Positions 53,001-64,000 of a stretch of 64,000 bases of DNA are shown here, in pieces; position 1 is the stretch's first letter, and the number at the start of each line of letters is the position of its first letter. The position numbers and the translations under genes were made by a program. The notes under the pieces are model-generated. The model did no database searches and was not told the origin of the DNA. It saw nothing but the letters and a program-made list of their open reading frames with translations. Source of the DNA: Limanda limanda (Eukaryota; Chordata; Actinopteri; Pleuronectiformes; Pleuronectidae); assembly GCF_963576545.1 (NCBI RefSeq), contig NW_026870425.1, positions 434,001 to 498,000 of the forward strand, written 5' to 3'.

Positions 53001-53692
53001 TCCGAAAGTCGGAGAAGCTCAAGGATGGTACCGATCGATGCGCGCTACCCCATTTAGTGGGGGTAGAGCCTACTTGCAAGTCTCTCCGACCTTCACAAAA
53101 AAAGTTATTCAAGAATATCTCCTCAGATTTGGGGGAATTCTGTCGGTCGACCTCTTTCGAAGGTCGTACAAGCTCGGGGATGGTACCAATCGATCCGCAG
53201 GACCCAAATTAGTCCAGATGCAACCACTTTCCAAGTCTCTCCGACCTTCACAAAAAAAGTTATTCAAGAATATCTCTTTCTCCTATGTGCTTTCATCCCT
53301 AACCCTAACCCTAACCCTTCCAAAAGTCGGAGAAGCTCAATGATGGTACCGATCGATGCGCGCTACCCCATTTAGTGGGGGTAGAGCCTACTTGCAAGTC
53401 TCTCCGACCTTCACAAAAAAAGTTATTCAAGAATATCTCCTCAGATTTGGGGGAATTCTGTCGGTCGACCTCTTCCGAAGGTCGTACAAGCTCGGGGATG
53501 GTACCAATCGATCCGCAGGACCCAAATTAGTCCAGATGCAACCACTTTCCAAGTCTCTCCGACCTTCACAAAAAAAGTTATTCAAGAATATCTCTTTCTC
53601 CTATGTGCTTTCATCCCTAACCCTAACCCTAACCCTTCCGAAAGTCGGAGAAGCTCAAGAATGGTACCGATCGATGTGCGCTACCCCATTTA
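47015..53692 (+). repeat. Strict dimer region B1: 21 dimers of exactly 318 bp
   Basis: Every tel monomer is followed by N, and every dimer is 318 bp with a three-hexamer block. Neighbouring dimers differ at more sites than in region A. Recurrent alleles are GGAATTCTGTCGG versus GGAATTTCGTCGG in N, GCGCATTACC versus GCGCGCTACC in tel, and CTCAATGATGG linked to CCAAAAGTCGG. The plus-strand frame stays open for up to 459 codons (47314-48693) only because 318 is a multiple of three. Confidence 0.93.
50195..52738 (+). repeat. Four-dimer higher-order repeat, 1272 bp, two copies
   Basis: Copies 50195-51466 and 51467-52738. Shared rare alleles at +1272 are GGTATCGATCGATGCGCAC (50484/51756), GGGTAGAGTC, TCTCTATCTCC near 50730/52002, and CGACCTTTTTCAAAGG near 50926/52198. 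The fourth dimer matches less well. One copy carries a unique stop-creating change (CGTACTAG, about 51894). Confidence 0.82.
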
Positions 53693-53944
53693 GTGGGGGT
53701 AGAGCCTACTTGCAAGTCTCTCCGACCTTCAAAAAAAAAGTTATTCAAGAATATCTCCTCAGATTTGGGGGAATTCTGTCGGTCGACCTCTTTCGAAGGT
53801 CGTACAAGCTCGGGGATGGTACCAATCGATCCGCAGGACCCAAATTAATCCAGATGCAACCACTTTCCAAGTCTCTCCGACCTTCACAAAAAAAGTTATT
53901 CAAGAATATCTCTTTCTCCTATGTGCTTTCATCCCTAACCCTAA

Positions 53945-53951
53945 CCCCTAA
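53945..53951 (+). repeat. CCCCTAA heptamer in telomeric block (first of six)
   Basis: One extra C makes this dimer 319 bp. The same heptamer lies at 55836-55842, 57415-57421, 58676-58682, 59625-59631 and 62458-62464. All are in region B2; I saw none in region A. Confidence 0.88.
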
Positions 53952-55277
53952 CCCTTCCGAAAGTCGGAGAAGCTCAAGGATGGTACCGATCGATGCGCAT
54001 TACCCCATTTAGTGGGGGTAGAGCCTACTTGCAAGTCTCTCCGACCTTCACAAAAAAAGTTATTCAAGAATATCTCCTCAGATTTGGGGGAATTTCGTCG
54101 GTCGACCTCTTCCGAAGGTCGTACAAGCTCGGGGATGGTACCAATCGATCTGCAGGACCCAAATTAGTCCAGATGCAACCACTTTCCAAGTCTCTCCGAC
54201 CTTCACAAAAAACGTTATTCAAGAATATCTCTTTCTCCTATGTGCTTTCATCCCTAACCCTAACCCTAACCCTTCCGAAAGTCGGAGAAGCTCAAGGATG
54301 GTACCGATCGATGCGCGCTACCCCATTTAGTGGGGGTAGAGCCTACTTGCAAGTCTCTCCGACCTTCAAAAAAAAAGTTATTCAAGAATATCTCCTCAGA
54401 TTTGGGGGAATTCTGTCGGTCGACCTCTTTCGAAGGTCGTACAAGCTCGGGGATGGTACCAATCGATCTGCAGGACCCAAATTAATCCAGATGCAACCAC
54501 TTTCCAAGTCTCTCCGACCTTCACAAAAAAAGTTATTCAAGAATATCTCTTTCTCCTATGTGCTTTCATCCCTAACCCTAACCCTTCCGAAAGTCGGAGA
54601 AGCTCAAGGATGGTACCGATCGATGCGCATTACCCCATTTAGTGGGGGTAGAGCCTACTTGCAAGTCTCTCCGACCTTCACAAAAAAAGTTATTCAAGAA
54701 TATCTCCTCAGATTTGGGGGAATTCTGTCGGTCGACCTCTTTCGAAGGTCGTACAAGCTCAGGGATGGTACCAATCGATCCGCAGGACCCAAATTAGTCC
54801 AGATGCAACCACTTTCCAAGTCTCTCCGACCTTCACAAAAAAAGTTATTCAAGAATATCTCTTTCTCCTATGTGCTTTCATCCCTAACCCTAACCCTAAC
54901 CCTTCCGAAAGTCGGAGAAGCTCAAGGATGGTACCGATCGATGCGCATTACCCCATTTAGTGGGAGTAGAGCCTACTTGCAAGTCTCTCCGACCTTCACA
55001 AAAAAAGTTATTCAAGAATATCTCCTCAGATTTGGGGGAATTTCGTCGGTCGACCTCTTCCGAAGGTCGTACAAGCTCGGGGATGGTACCAATCGATCCG
55101 CAGGACCCAAATTAGTCCAGATGCAACCACTTTCCAAGTCTCTCCGACCTTCACAAAAAAAGTTATTCAAGAATATCTCTTTCTCCTATGTGCTTTCATC
55201 CCTAACCCTAACCCTAACCCTTCCAAAAGTCGGAGAAGCTCAATGATGGTACCGATCGATGCGCGCTACCCCATTTA

Positions 55278-56220
55278 GTGGGGGTAGAGCCTACTTGCAA
55301 GTCTCTCCGACCTTCACAAAAAAAGTTATTCAAGAATATCTCCTCAGATTTGGGGGAATTTCGTCGGTCGACCCCTTCCGAAGGTCGTACAAGCTCGGGG
55401 ATGGTACCAATCGATCCGCAGGACCCAAATTAGTCCAGACGCAACCACTTTCCAAGTCTCTCCGACCTTCACAAAAAAAGTTATTCAAGAATATCTCCTT
55501 CTCCTATGCGCTTTTATCCCTAACCCTAACCCTTCCGAAAGTCGGAGAAGCTCAAGGATGGTACCGATCGATGCGCATTACCCCATTTAGTGGGGGTAGA
55601 TCCTACTTGCAAGTCTCTCCGACCTTCACAAAAAAAGTTATTCAAGAATATCTCCTCAGATTTGGGGGAATTTCGTCGGTCGACCCCTTCCGAAGGTCGT
55701 ACAAGCTCGGGGATGGTACCAATCGATCTGCAGGACCCAAATTAGTCCAGACGCAACCACTTTCCATGTCTCTCCGACCTTCACAAAAAAAGTTATTCAA
55801 GAATATCTCCTTCTCCTATGTGCTTTTATCCCTAACCCCTAACCCTTCCGAAAGTCGGAGAAGCTCAAGGATGGTACCGATCGATGCGCATTACCCCATT
55901 TAGTGGGGGTAGAGCCTACTTGCAAGTCTCTCCGACCTTCACAAAAAAAGTTATTCAAGAATATCTCCTCAGATTTGGGGGAATTTCGTCGGTCGACCCC
56001 TTCCGAAGGTCGTACAAGCTCGGGGATGGTACCAATCGATCCGCAGGACCCAAATTAGTCCAGACGCAACCACTTTCCAAGTCTCTCCGACCTTCACAAA
56101 AAAAGTTATTCAAGAATATCTCCTTCTCCTATGCGCTTTTATCCCTAACCCTAACCCTAACCCTTCCGAAAGTCGGAGAAGCTCAAGGATGGTACCGATC
56201 GATGCGCATTACCCCATTTA
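55278..56220 (+). repeat. Second-haplotype dimer cluster, upstream copy
   Basis: Three dimers of 312, 313 and 318 bp whose N monomers read GACCCCTTCC and CAGACGCAACC and whose following tel leads read CTCCTTCTCC and TTTTATCC. They match 61900-62842 at an offset of 6622, including the TTTCCATGTC variant (55761/62383) and the heptamer (55836/62458). Confidence 0.82.
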
Positions 56221-58105
56221 GTGGGGGTAGAGCCTACTTGCAAGTCTCTCCGACCTTCACAAAAAAAGTTATTCAAGAATATCTCCTCAGATTTGGGGGA
56301 ATTCTGTCGGTCGACCTTTTTCAAAGGTCGTACAAGCTCGGGGATGGTACCAATCGATCCGCAGGACCCAAATTAGTCCAGATGCAACCACTTTCCAAGT
56401 CTCTCCGACCTTCACAAAAAAAGTTATTCAAGAATATCTCTTTCTCCTATGTGCTTTCATCCCTAACCCTAACCCTAACCCTTCCGAAAGTCGGAGAAGC
56501 TCAAGGATGGTACCGATCGATGCGCATTACCCCATTTAGTGGGGGTAGAGCCTACTTGCAAGTCTCTCCGACCTTCACAAAAAAAGTTATTCAAGAATAT
56601 CTCCTCAGATTTGGGGGAATTTCGTCGGTCGACCTCTTCCGAAGGTCGTACAAGCTCGGGGATGGTACCAATCGATCAGCAGGACCCAAATTAGTCCAGA
56701 TGCAACCACTTTCCAAGTCTCTCCGACCTTCACAAAAAAAGTTATTCAAGAATATCTCTTTCTCCTATGTGCTTTCATCCCTAACCCTAACCCTTCCGAA
56801 AGTCGGAGAAGCTCAAGGATGGTACCGATCGATGCGCGCTACCCCATTTAGTGGGGGTAGAGCCTACTTGCAAGTCTCTCCGACCTTCACAAAAAAAGTT
56901 ATTCAAGAATATCTCCTCAGATTTGGGGGAATTCTGTCGGTCGACCTCTTTCGAAGGTCGTACAAGCTCGGGGATGGTACCAATCGATCCGCAGGACCCA
57001 AATTAGTCCAGATGCAACCACTTTCCAAGTCTCTCCGACCTTCACAAAAAAAGTTATTCAAGAATATCTCTTTCTCCTATGTGCTTTCATCCCTAACCCT
57101 AACCCTTCCAAAAGTCGGAGAAGCTCAATGATGGTACCGATCGATGCGCGCTACCCCATTTAGTGGGGGTAGAGCCTACTTGCAAGTCTCTCCGACCTTC
57201 ACAAAAAAAGTTATTCAAGAATATCTCCTCAGATTTGGGGGGATTCTGTCGGTCGACCTCTTCCGAAGGTCGTACAAGCTCGGGGATGGTACCAATCGAT
57301 CCGCAGGACCCAAATTAGTCCAGATGCAACCACTTTCCAAGTCTCTCCGACCTTCACAAAAAAAGTTATTCAAGAATATCTCTTTCTCCTATGTGCTTTC
57401 ATCCCTAACCCTAACCCCTAACCCTTCCGAAAGTCGGAGAAGCTCAAGGATGGTACCGATCGATGCGCATTACCCCATTTAGTGGGGGTAAAGCCTACTT
57501 GCAAGTCTCTCCGACCTTCACAAAAAAAGTTATTCAAGAATATCTCCTCAGATTTGGGGGAATTTCGTCGGTCGACCTCTTCCGAAGGTCGTACAAGCTC
57601 GGGGATGGTACCAATCGATCTGCAGGACCCAAATTAGTCCAGATGCAACCACTTTCCAAGTCTCTCCGACCTTCACAAAAAAAGTTATTCAAGAATATCT
57701 CTTTCTCCTATGTGCTTTCATCCCTAACCCTAACCCTTCCGAAAGTCGGAGAAGCTCAAGGATGGTACCGATCGATGCGCGCTACCCCATTTAGTGGGGG
57801 TAGAGCCTACTTGCAAGTCTCTCCGACCTTCAAAAAAAAAGTTATTCAAGAATATCTCCTCAGATTTGGGGGAATTCTGTCGGTCGACCTCTTTCGAAGG
57901 TCGTACAAGCTCGGGGATGGTACCAATCGATCCGCAGGACCCAAATTAATCCAGATGCAACCACTTTCCAAGTCTCTCCGACCTTCACAAAAAAAGTTAT
58001 TCAAGAATATCTCTTTCTCCTATGTGCTTTCATCCCTAACCCTAACCCTTCCGAAAGTCGGAGAAGCTAAAGGATGGTACCGATCGATGCGCATTACCCC
58101 ATTTA

Positions 58106-60003
58106 GTGGGGGTAGAGCCTACTTGCAAGTCTCTCCGACCTTCACAAAAAAAGTTATTCAAGAATATCTCCTCAGATTTGGGGGAATTTCGTCGGTCGAC
58201 CTCTTCCGAAGGTCGTACAAGCTCGGGGATGGTACCAATCGATCTGCAGGACCCAAATTAGTCCAGATGCAACCACTTTCCAAGTCTCTCCGACCTTCAC
58301 AAAAAAAGTTATTCAAGAATATCTCTTTCTCCTATGTGCTTTCATCCCTAACCCTAACCCTAACCCTTCCGAAAGTCGGAGAAGCTCAAGGATGGTACCG
58401 ATCGATGCGCGCTACCCCATTTAGTGGGGGTAGAGCCTACTTGCAAGTCTCTCCGACCTTCAAAAAAAAAGTTATTCAAGAATATCTCCTCAGATTTGGG
58501 GGAATTCTGTCGGTCGACCTCTTTCGAAGGTCGTACAAGCTCGGGGATGGTACCAATCGATCTGCAGGACCCAAATTAATCCAGATGCAACCACTTTCCA
58601 AGTCTCTCCGACCTTCACAAAAAAAGTTATTCAAGAATATCTCTTTCTCCTATGTGCTTTCATCCCTAACCCTAACCCCTAACCCTTCCGAAAGTCGGAG
58701 AAGCTCAAAGATGGTACCGATCGATGCGCATTACCCCATTTAGTGGGGGTAGAGCCTACTTGCAAGTCTCTCCGACCTTCACAAAAAAAGTTATTCAAGA
58801 ATATCTCCTCAGATTTGGGGGAATTCTGTCGGTCGACCTCTTTCGAAGGTCGTACAAGCTCGGGGATGGTACCAATCGATCCGCAGGACCCAAATTAATC
58901 CAGATGCAACCACTTTCCAAGTCTCTCCGACCTTCACAAAAAAAGTTATTCAAGAATATCTCTTTCTCCTATGTGCTTTCATCCCTAACCCTAACCCTTC
59001 CGAAAGTCGGAGAAGCTCAAGGATGGTACCGATCGATGCGCATTACCCCATTTAGTGGGGGTAGAGCCTACTTGCAAGTCTCTCCGACCTTCACAAAAAA
59101 AGTTATTCAAGAATATCTCCTCAGATTTGGGGGAATTTCGTCGGTCGACCTCTTCCGAAGGTCGTACAAGCTCGGGGATGGTACCAATCGATCTGCAGGA
59201 CCCAAATTAGTCCAGATGCAACCACTTTCCAAGTCTCTCCGACCTTCACAAAAAAAGTTATTCAAGAATATCTCTTTCTCCTATGTGCTTTCATCCCTAA
59301 CCCTAACCCTAACCCTTCCGAAAGTCGGAGAAGCTCAAGGATGGTACCGATCGATGCGCGCTACCCCATTTAGTGGGGGTAGAGCCTACTTGCAAGTCTC
59401 TCCGACCTTCAAAAAAAAAGTTATTCAAGAATATCTCCTCAGATTTGGGGGAATTCTGTCGGTCGACCTCTTTCGAAGGTCGTACAAGCTCGGGGATGGT
59501 ACCAATCGATCTGCAGGACCCAAATTAATCCAGATGCAACCACTTTCCAAGTCTCTCCGACCTTCACAAAAAAAGTTATTCAAGAATATCTCTTTCTCCT
59601 ATGTGCTTTCATCCCTAACCCTAACCCCTAACCCTTCCGAAAGTCGGAGAAGCTCAAAGATGGTACCGATCGATGCGCATTACCCCATTTAGTGGGGGTA
59701 GAGCCTACTTGCAAGTCTCTCCGACCTTCACAAAAAAAGTTATTCAAGAATATCTCCTCAGATTTGGGGGAATTTCGTCGGTCGACCTCTTCCGAAGGTC
59801 GTACAAGCTCGGGGATGGTACCAATCGATCTGCAGGACCCAAATTAGTCCAGATGCAACCACTTTCCAAGTCTCTCCGACCTTCACAAAAAAAGTTATTC
59901 AAGAATATTTCTTTCTCCTATGTGCTTTCATCCCTAACCCTAACCCTAACCCTTCCGAAAGTCGGAGAAGCTCAAGGATGGTACCGATCGATGCGCGCTA
60001 CCC
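58106..60003 (+). repeat. Three-dimer higher-order repeat, 949 bp, two copies
   Basis: Copies start at 58106 and 59055. Each begins with a 318-bp and then a 319-bp dimer, and both carry TTCAAAAAAAAAG, AAATTAATCC, the CCCCTAA heptamer (58676 and 59625) and CTCAAAGATGG in the same order. The third dimers differ in length (312 versus 318), so the repeat frays at the end. Confidence 0.82.
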
Positions 60004-61899
60004 CATTTAGTGGGGGTAGAGCCTACTTGCAAGTCTCTCCGACCTTCAAAAAAAAAGTTATTCAAGAATATCTCCTCAGATTTGGGGGAATTCTGTCGGT
60101 CGACCTCTTTCGAAGGTCGTACAAGCTCAGGGATGGTACCAATCGATCCGCAGGACCCAAATTAGTCCAGATGCAACCACTTTCCAAGTCTCTCCGACCT
60201 TCACAAAAAAAGTTATTCAAGAATATCTCTTTCTCCTATGTGCTTTCATCCCTAACCCTAACCCTAACCCTTCCGAAAGTCGGAGAAGCTCAAGGATGGT
60301 ACTGATCGATGCGCATTACCCCATTTAGTGGGGGTAGAGCCTACTTGCAAGTCTCTCTGACCTTCACAAAAAAAGTTATTCAAGAATATCTCCTCAGATT
60401 TGGGGGAATTTCGTCGGTCGACCTCTTCCGAAGGTCGTACAAGCTCGGGGATGGTACCAATCGATCCGCAGGACCCAAATTAGTCCAGATGCAACCACTT
60501 TCCAAGTCTCTCCGACCTTCACAAAAAAAGTTATTCAAGAATATCTCTTTCTCCTATGTGCTTTCATCCCTAACCCTAACCCTTCCGAAAGTCGGAGAAG
60601 CTCAAGGATGGTACCGATCGATGCGCATTACCCCATTTAGTGGGGGTAGAGCCTACTTGCAAGTCTCTCCGACCTTCACAAAAAAAGTTATTCAAGAATA
60701 TCTCCTCAGATTTGGGGGAATTCTGTCGGTCGACCTCTTTCAAAGGTCGTACAAGCTCGGGGATGGTACCAATCGATCCGCAGGACCCAAATTAATCCAG
60801 ATGCAACCACTTTCCAAGTCTCTCCGACCTTCACAAAAAAAGTTATTCAAGAATATCTCTTTCTCCTATGTGCTTTCATCCCTAACCCTAACCCTTCCGA
60901 AAGTCGGAGAAGCTCAAGGATGGTACCGATCGATGCGCATTACCCCATTTAGTGGGGGTAGAGCCTACTTGCAAGTCTCTCCGACCTTCACAAAAAAAGT
61001 TATTCAAGAATATCTCCTCAGATTTGGGGGAATTTCGTCGGTCGACCCCTTCCGAAGGTCGTACAAGCTCGGGGATGGTACCAATCGATCCGCAGGACCC
61101 AAATTAGTCCAGACGCAACCACTTTCCAAGTCTCTCCGACCTTCACAAAAAAAGTTATTCAAGAATATCTCCTTCTCCTATGTGCTTTTATCCCTAACCC
61201 TAACCCTAACCCATCCGAAAGTCGGAGAAGCTCAAGGATGGTACTGATCGATGCGCATTACCCCATTTAGTGGGGGTAGAGCCTACTTGCAAGTCTCTCC
61301 GACCTTCACAAAAAAAGTTATTCAAGAATATCTCCTCAGATTTGGGGGAATTTCGTCGGTCGACCTCTTCCGAAGGTCGTACAAGCTCGGGGATGGTACC
61401 AATCGATCCGCAGGACCCAAATTAGTCCAGATGCAACCACTTTCCAAGTCTCTCCGACCTTCACAAAAAAAGTTATTCAAGAATATCTCTTTCTCCTATG
61501 TGCTTTCATCCCTAACCCTAACCCTTCCGAAAGTCGGAGAAGCTCAAGGATGGTACCGATCAATGCGCGCTACCCCATTTAGTGGGGGTAGAGCCTACTT
61601 GCAAGTCTCTCCGACCTTCACAAAAAAAGTTATTCAAGAATATCTCCTCAGATTTGGGGGAATTCTGTCGGTCGACCTCTTTCGAAGGTCGTACAAGCTC
61701 GGGGATGGTACCAATCGATCCGCAGGACCCAAATTAGTCCAGATGCAACCACTTTCCAAGTCTCTCCGACCTTCACAAAAAAAGTTATTCAAGAATATCT
61801 CTTTCTCCTATGTGCTTTCATCCCTAACCCTAACCCTAACCCTTCCAAAAGTCGGAGAAGCTCAATGATGGTACTGATCGATGCGCGCTACCCCATTTA

Positions 61900-62842
61900 G
61901 TGGGGGTAGAGCCTACTTGCAAGTCTCTCCGACCTTCACAAAAAAAGTTATTCAAGAATATCTCCTCAGATTTGGGGGAATTTCGTCGGTCGACCCCTTC
62001 CGAAGGTCGTACAAGCTCGGGGATGGTACCAATCGATCCGCAGGACCCAAATTAGTCCAGACGCAACCACTTTCCAAGTCTCTCCGACCTTCACAAAAAA
62101 AGTTATTCAAGAATATCTCCTTCTCCTATGCGCTTTTATCCCTAACCCTAACCCTTCCGAAAGTCGGAGAAGCTCAAGGATGGTACCGATCGATGCGCAT
62201 TACCCCATTTAGTGGGGGTAGATACTACTTGCAAGTCTCTCCGACCTTCACAAAAAAAGTTATTCAAGAATATCTCCTCAGATTTGGGGGAATTTCGTCG
62301 GTCGACCCCTTCCGAAGGTCGTACAAGCTCGGGGATGGTACCAATCGATCCGCAGGACCCAAATTAGTCCAGACGCAACCACTTTCCATGTCTCTCCGAC
62401 CTTCACAAAAAAAGTTATTCAAGAATATCTCCTTCTCCTATGTGCTTTTATCCCTAACCCCTAACCCTTCCGAAAGTCGGAGAAGCTCAAGGATGGTACC
62501 GATCGATGCGCATTACCCCATTTAGTGGGGGTAGAGCCTACTTGCAAGTCTCTCCAACCTTCACAAAAAAAGTTATTCAAGAATATCTCCTCAGATTTGG
62601 GGGAATTTCGTCGGTCGACCCCTTCCAAAGGTCGTACAAGCTCGGGGATGGTACCAATCGATCCGCAGGACCCAAATTAGTCCAGACGCAACCACTTTCA
62701 AAGTCTCTCCGACCTTCACAAAAAAAGTTATTCAAGAATATCTCCTTCTCCTATGTGCTTTTATCCCTAACCCTAACCCTAACCCATCCGAAAGTCGGAG
62801 AAGCTCAAGGATGGTACCGATCGATGCGCATTACCCCATTTA
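61900..62842 (+). repeat. Second-haplotype dimer cluster, downstream copy
   Basis: The same three dimer lengths and linked alleles as 55278-56220. Small differences (GTAGATACTAC here versus GTAGATCCTAC at 55606, and an added CCATCC variant near 62784) show that the copies have diverged slightly. Further second-haplotype N monomers lie in the dimers starting at 60952 and 63473. Confidence 0.8.
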
Positions 62843-64000
62843 GTGGGGGTAGAGCCTACTTGCAAGTCTCTCCGACCTTCACAAAAAAAGTTATTCAAGA
62901 ATATCTCCTCAGATTTGGGGGAATTTCGTCGGTCGACCTCTTCCGAAGGTCGTACAAGCTCGGGGATGGTACCAATCGATCCGCAGGACCCAAATTAGTC
63001 CAGATGCAACCACTTTCCAAGTCTCTCCGACCTTCACAAAAAAAGTTATTCAAGAATATCTCTTTCTCCTATGTGCTTTCATCCCTAACCCTAACCCTTC
63101 CGAAAGTCGGAGAAGCTCAAGGATGGTACCGATCGATGCGCGCTACCCCATTTAGTGGGGGTAGAGCCTACTTGCAAGTCTCTCCGACCTTCACAAAAAA
63201 AGTTATTCAAGAATATCTCCTCAGATTTGGGGGAATTCTGTCGGTCGACCTCTTTCGAAGGTCGTACAAGCTCGGGGATGGTACCAATCGATCCGCAGGA
63301 CCCAAATTAGTCCAGATGCAACCACTTTCCAAGTCTCTCCGACCTTCACAAAAAAAGTTATTCAAGAATATCTCTTTCTCCTATGTGCTTTCATCCCTAA
63401 CCCTAACCCTAACCCTTCCAAAAGTCGGAGAAGCTCAATGATGGTACCGATCGATGCGCGCTACCCCATTTAGTGGGGGTAGAGCCTACTTGCAAGTCTC
63501 TCCGACCTTCACAAAAAAAGTTATTCAAGAATATCTCCTCAGATTTGGGGGAATTTCGTCGGTCGACCCCTTCCGAAGGTCGTACAAGCTCGGGGATGGT
63601 ACCAATCGATCCGCAGGACCCAAATTAGTCCAGACGCAACCACTTTCCAAGTCTCTCCGACCTTCACAAAAAAAGTTATTCAAGAATATCTCTTTCTCCT
63701 ATGTGCTTTCATCCCTAACCCTAACCCTTCCGAAAGTCGGAGAAGCTCAAGGATGGTACCGATCGATGCGCATTACCCCATTTAGTGGGGGTAGAGCCTA
63801 CTTGCAAGTCTCTCCGACCTTCACAAAAAAAGTTATTCAAGAATATCTCCTCAGATTTGGGGGAATTCTGTCGGTCGACCTCTTTCGAAGGTCGTACAAG
63901 CTCAGGGATGGTACCAATCGATCCGCAGGACCCAAATTAGTCCAGATGCAACCACTTTCCAAGTCTCTCCGACCTTCACAAAAAAAGTTATTCAAGAATA

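Larger units (their letters stand above)
1..64000 (+). repeat. Composite telomeric-hexamer satellite array (whole window)
   Basis: All 64 kb resolve into head-to-tail copies of two related monomers. The tel monomer (163 bp, or 157 bp) carries two or three CCCTAA hexamers. The N monomer (155 bp) carries none. From anchor 74 to the end I count 271 tel and 130 N monomers. Summing 163 per tel and 155 per N, minus 6 for each two-hexamer copy, reproduces the anchor-to-anchor lengths of the mixed region exactly, so no foreign DNA is inserted there. In the dimeric region the lengths add up once six extra single bases in heptamer-bearing copies are counted. All copies face the same way, with the C-rich telomeric strand on plus. 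This orientation matches that of a left chromosome end, but an interstitial or pericentromeric array is equally possible from sequence alone. Seeing the repeat is certain; its chromosomal location is not. Confidence 0.97.
53693..64000 (+). repeat. Variable dimer region B2: 33 dimers of 312-319 bp
   Basis: All units are still tel-N dimers. Of the 32 complete anchor intervals (53693-63785), 13 are 318 bp, 13 are 312, four are 319 and two are 313. Hexamer number (two or three) and a one-base CCCCTAA heptamer account for all of this. A second N haplotype (GACCCCTTCC with CAGACGCAACC) appears here, in places together with a tel lead reading CTCCTTCTCC and TTTTATCC. The window ends at the close of an N monomer. 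Confidence 0.93.

Noticed and set aside
1..64000. Terminal telomere tract
   Set aside because: No run exceeds three hexamers plus CCC; the blocks are internal to monomers.
1..64000. 5S rRNA, tRNA or other Pol III tandem gene array
   Set aside because: I could not find recognisable A-box and B-box pairs, a tRNA-like fold, or a 5S rRNA body in either monomer on either strand.

Overview
The whole 64 kb window is one uninterrupted tandem satellite array. Every copy lies in the same orientation, and I see no gene, RNA gene or transposon. The array is built from two related monomers. The tel monomer is normally 163 bp and carries a short block of CCCTAA hexamers. The N monomer is 155 bp and has no telomeric block. 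From the point where the block ends, the two monomers align without a gap over 123 bp: about 70% identity over 78 bp, then 45 consecutive identical bases. Tel monomers occur either alone (single unit, 163 bp, or 157 bp with two hexamers) or followed by one N (dimer unit, 318 bp, or 312 bp). N is never followed by N. CCCTAA/TTAGGG telomere repeats and a near-nucleosomal period mean a eukaryote with vertebrate-type telomeric DNA. That still leaves animals, many fungi, several algal and protist groups, and the Asparagales plants that use TTAGGG. I do not recognise the monomer and cannot name the organism.

Layout. Positions below are anchored on the GTG of the TTTAGTGGGG motif in each tel monomer. 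Region A (1-47014) mixes singles and dimers (217 tel and 76 N monomers from 74 to 47014) in higher-order repeats of about 5.6-5.8 kb. Most blocks end with a dimer followed by four singles. Blocks start at 74 (H1), 5671 (H2), 11270 (H3), 17048 (H4), 22812 (H5), 28576 (H6, short), 31790 (H7, long), 38850 (H8) and 44614 (H9, cut short). H4, H5 and H8 are each exactly 5764 bp with the same order of 26 tel and 10 N monomers. A stretch of about 7 kb at 9970-16949 recurs at 30490-37469, and I saw only three mismatches between the copies.

Region B (47015-64000) is purely dimeric, with 54 tel-N dimers. The first 21 (47015-53692) are all exactly 318 bp. From 53693 the dimers vary (312, 313, 318 and 319 bp) because the telomeric block varies in hexamer number and sometimes contains a CCCCTAA heptamer. 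Short higher-order repeats of four dimers (1272 bp) and three dimers (949 bp) are visible here.

The long plus-strand reading frames come from repeat arithmetic, since 318 and 312 are multiples of three, and I do not call them genes. The points worth following up are the telomeric block in every tel monomer, the 45-bp box shared by both monomers, the rule against adjacent N monomers, the very recent multi-kilobase duplications, and the sharp boundary between the mixed and dimeric regions.
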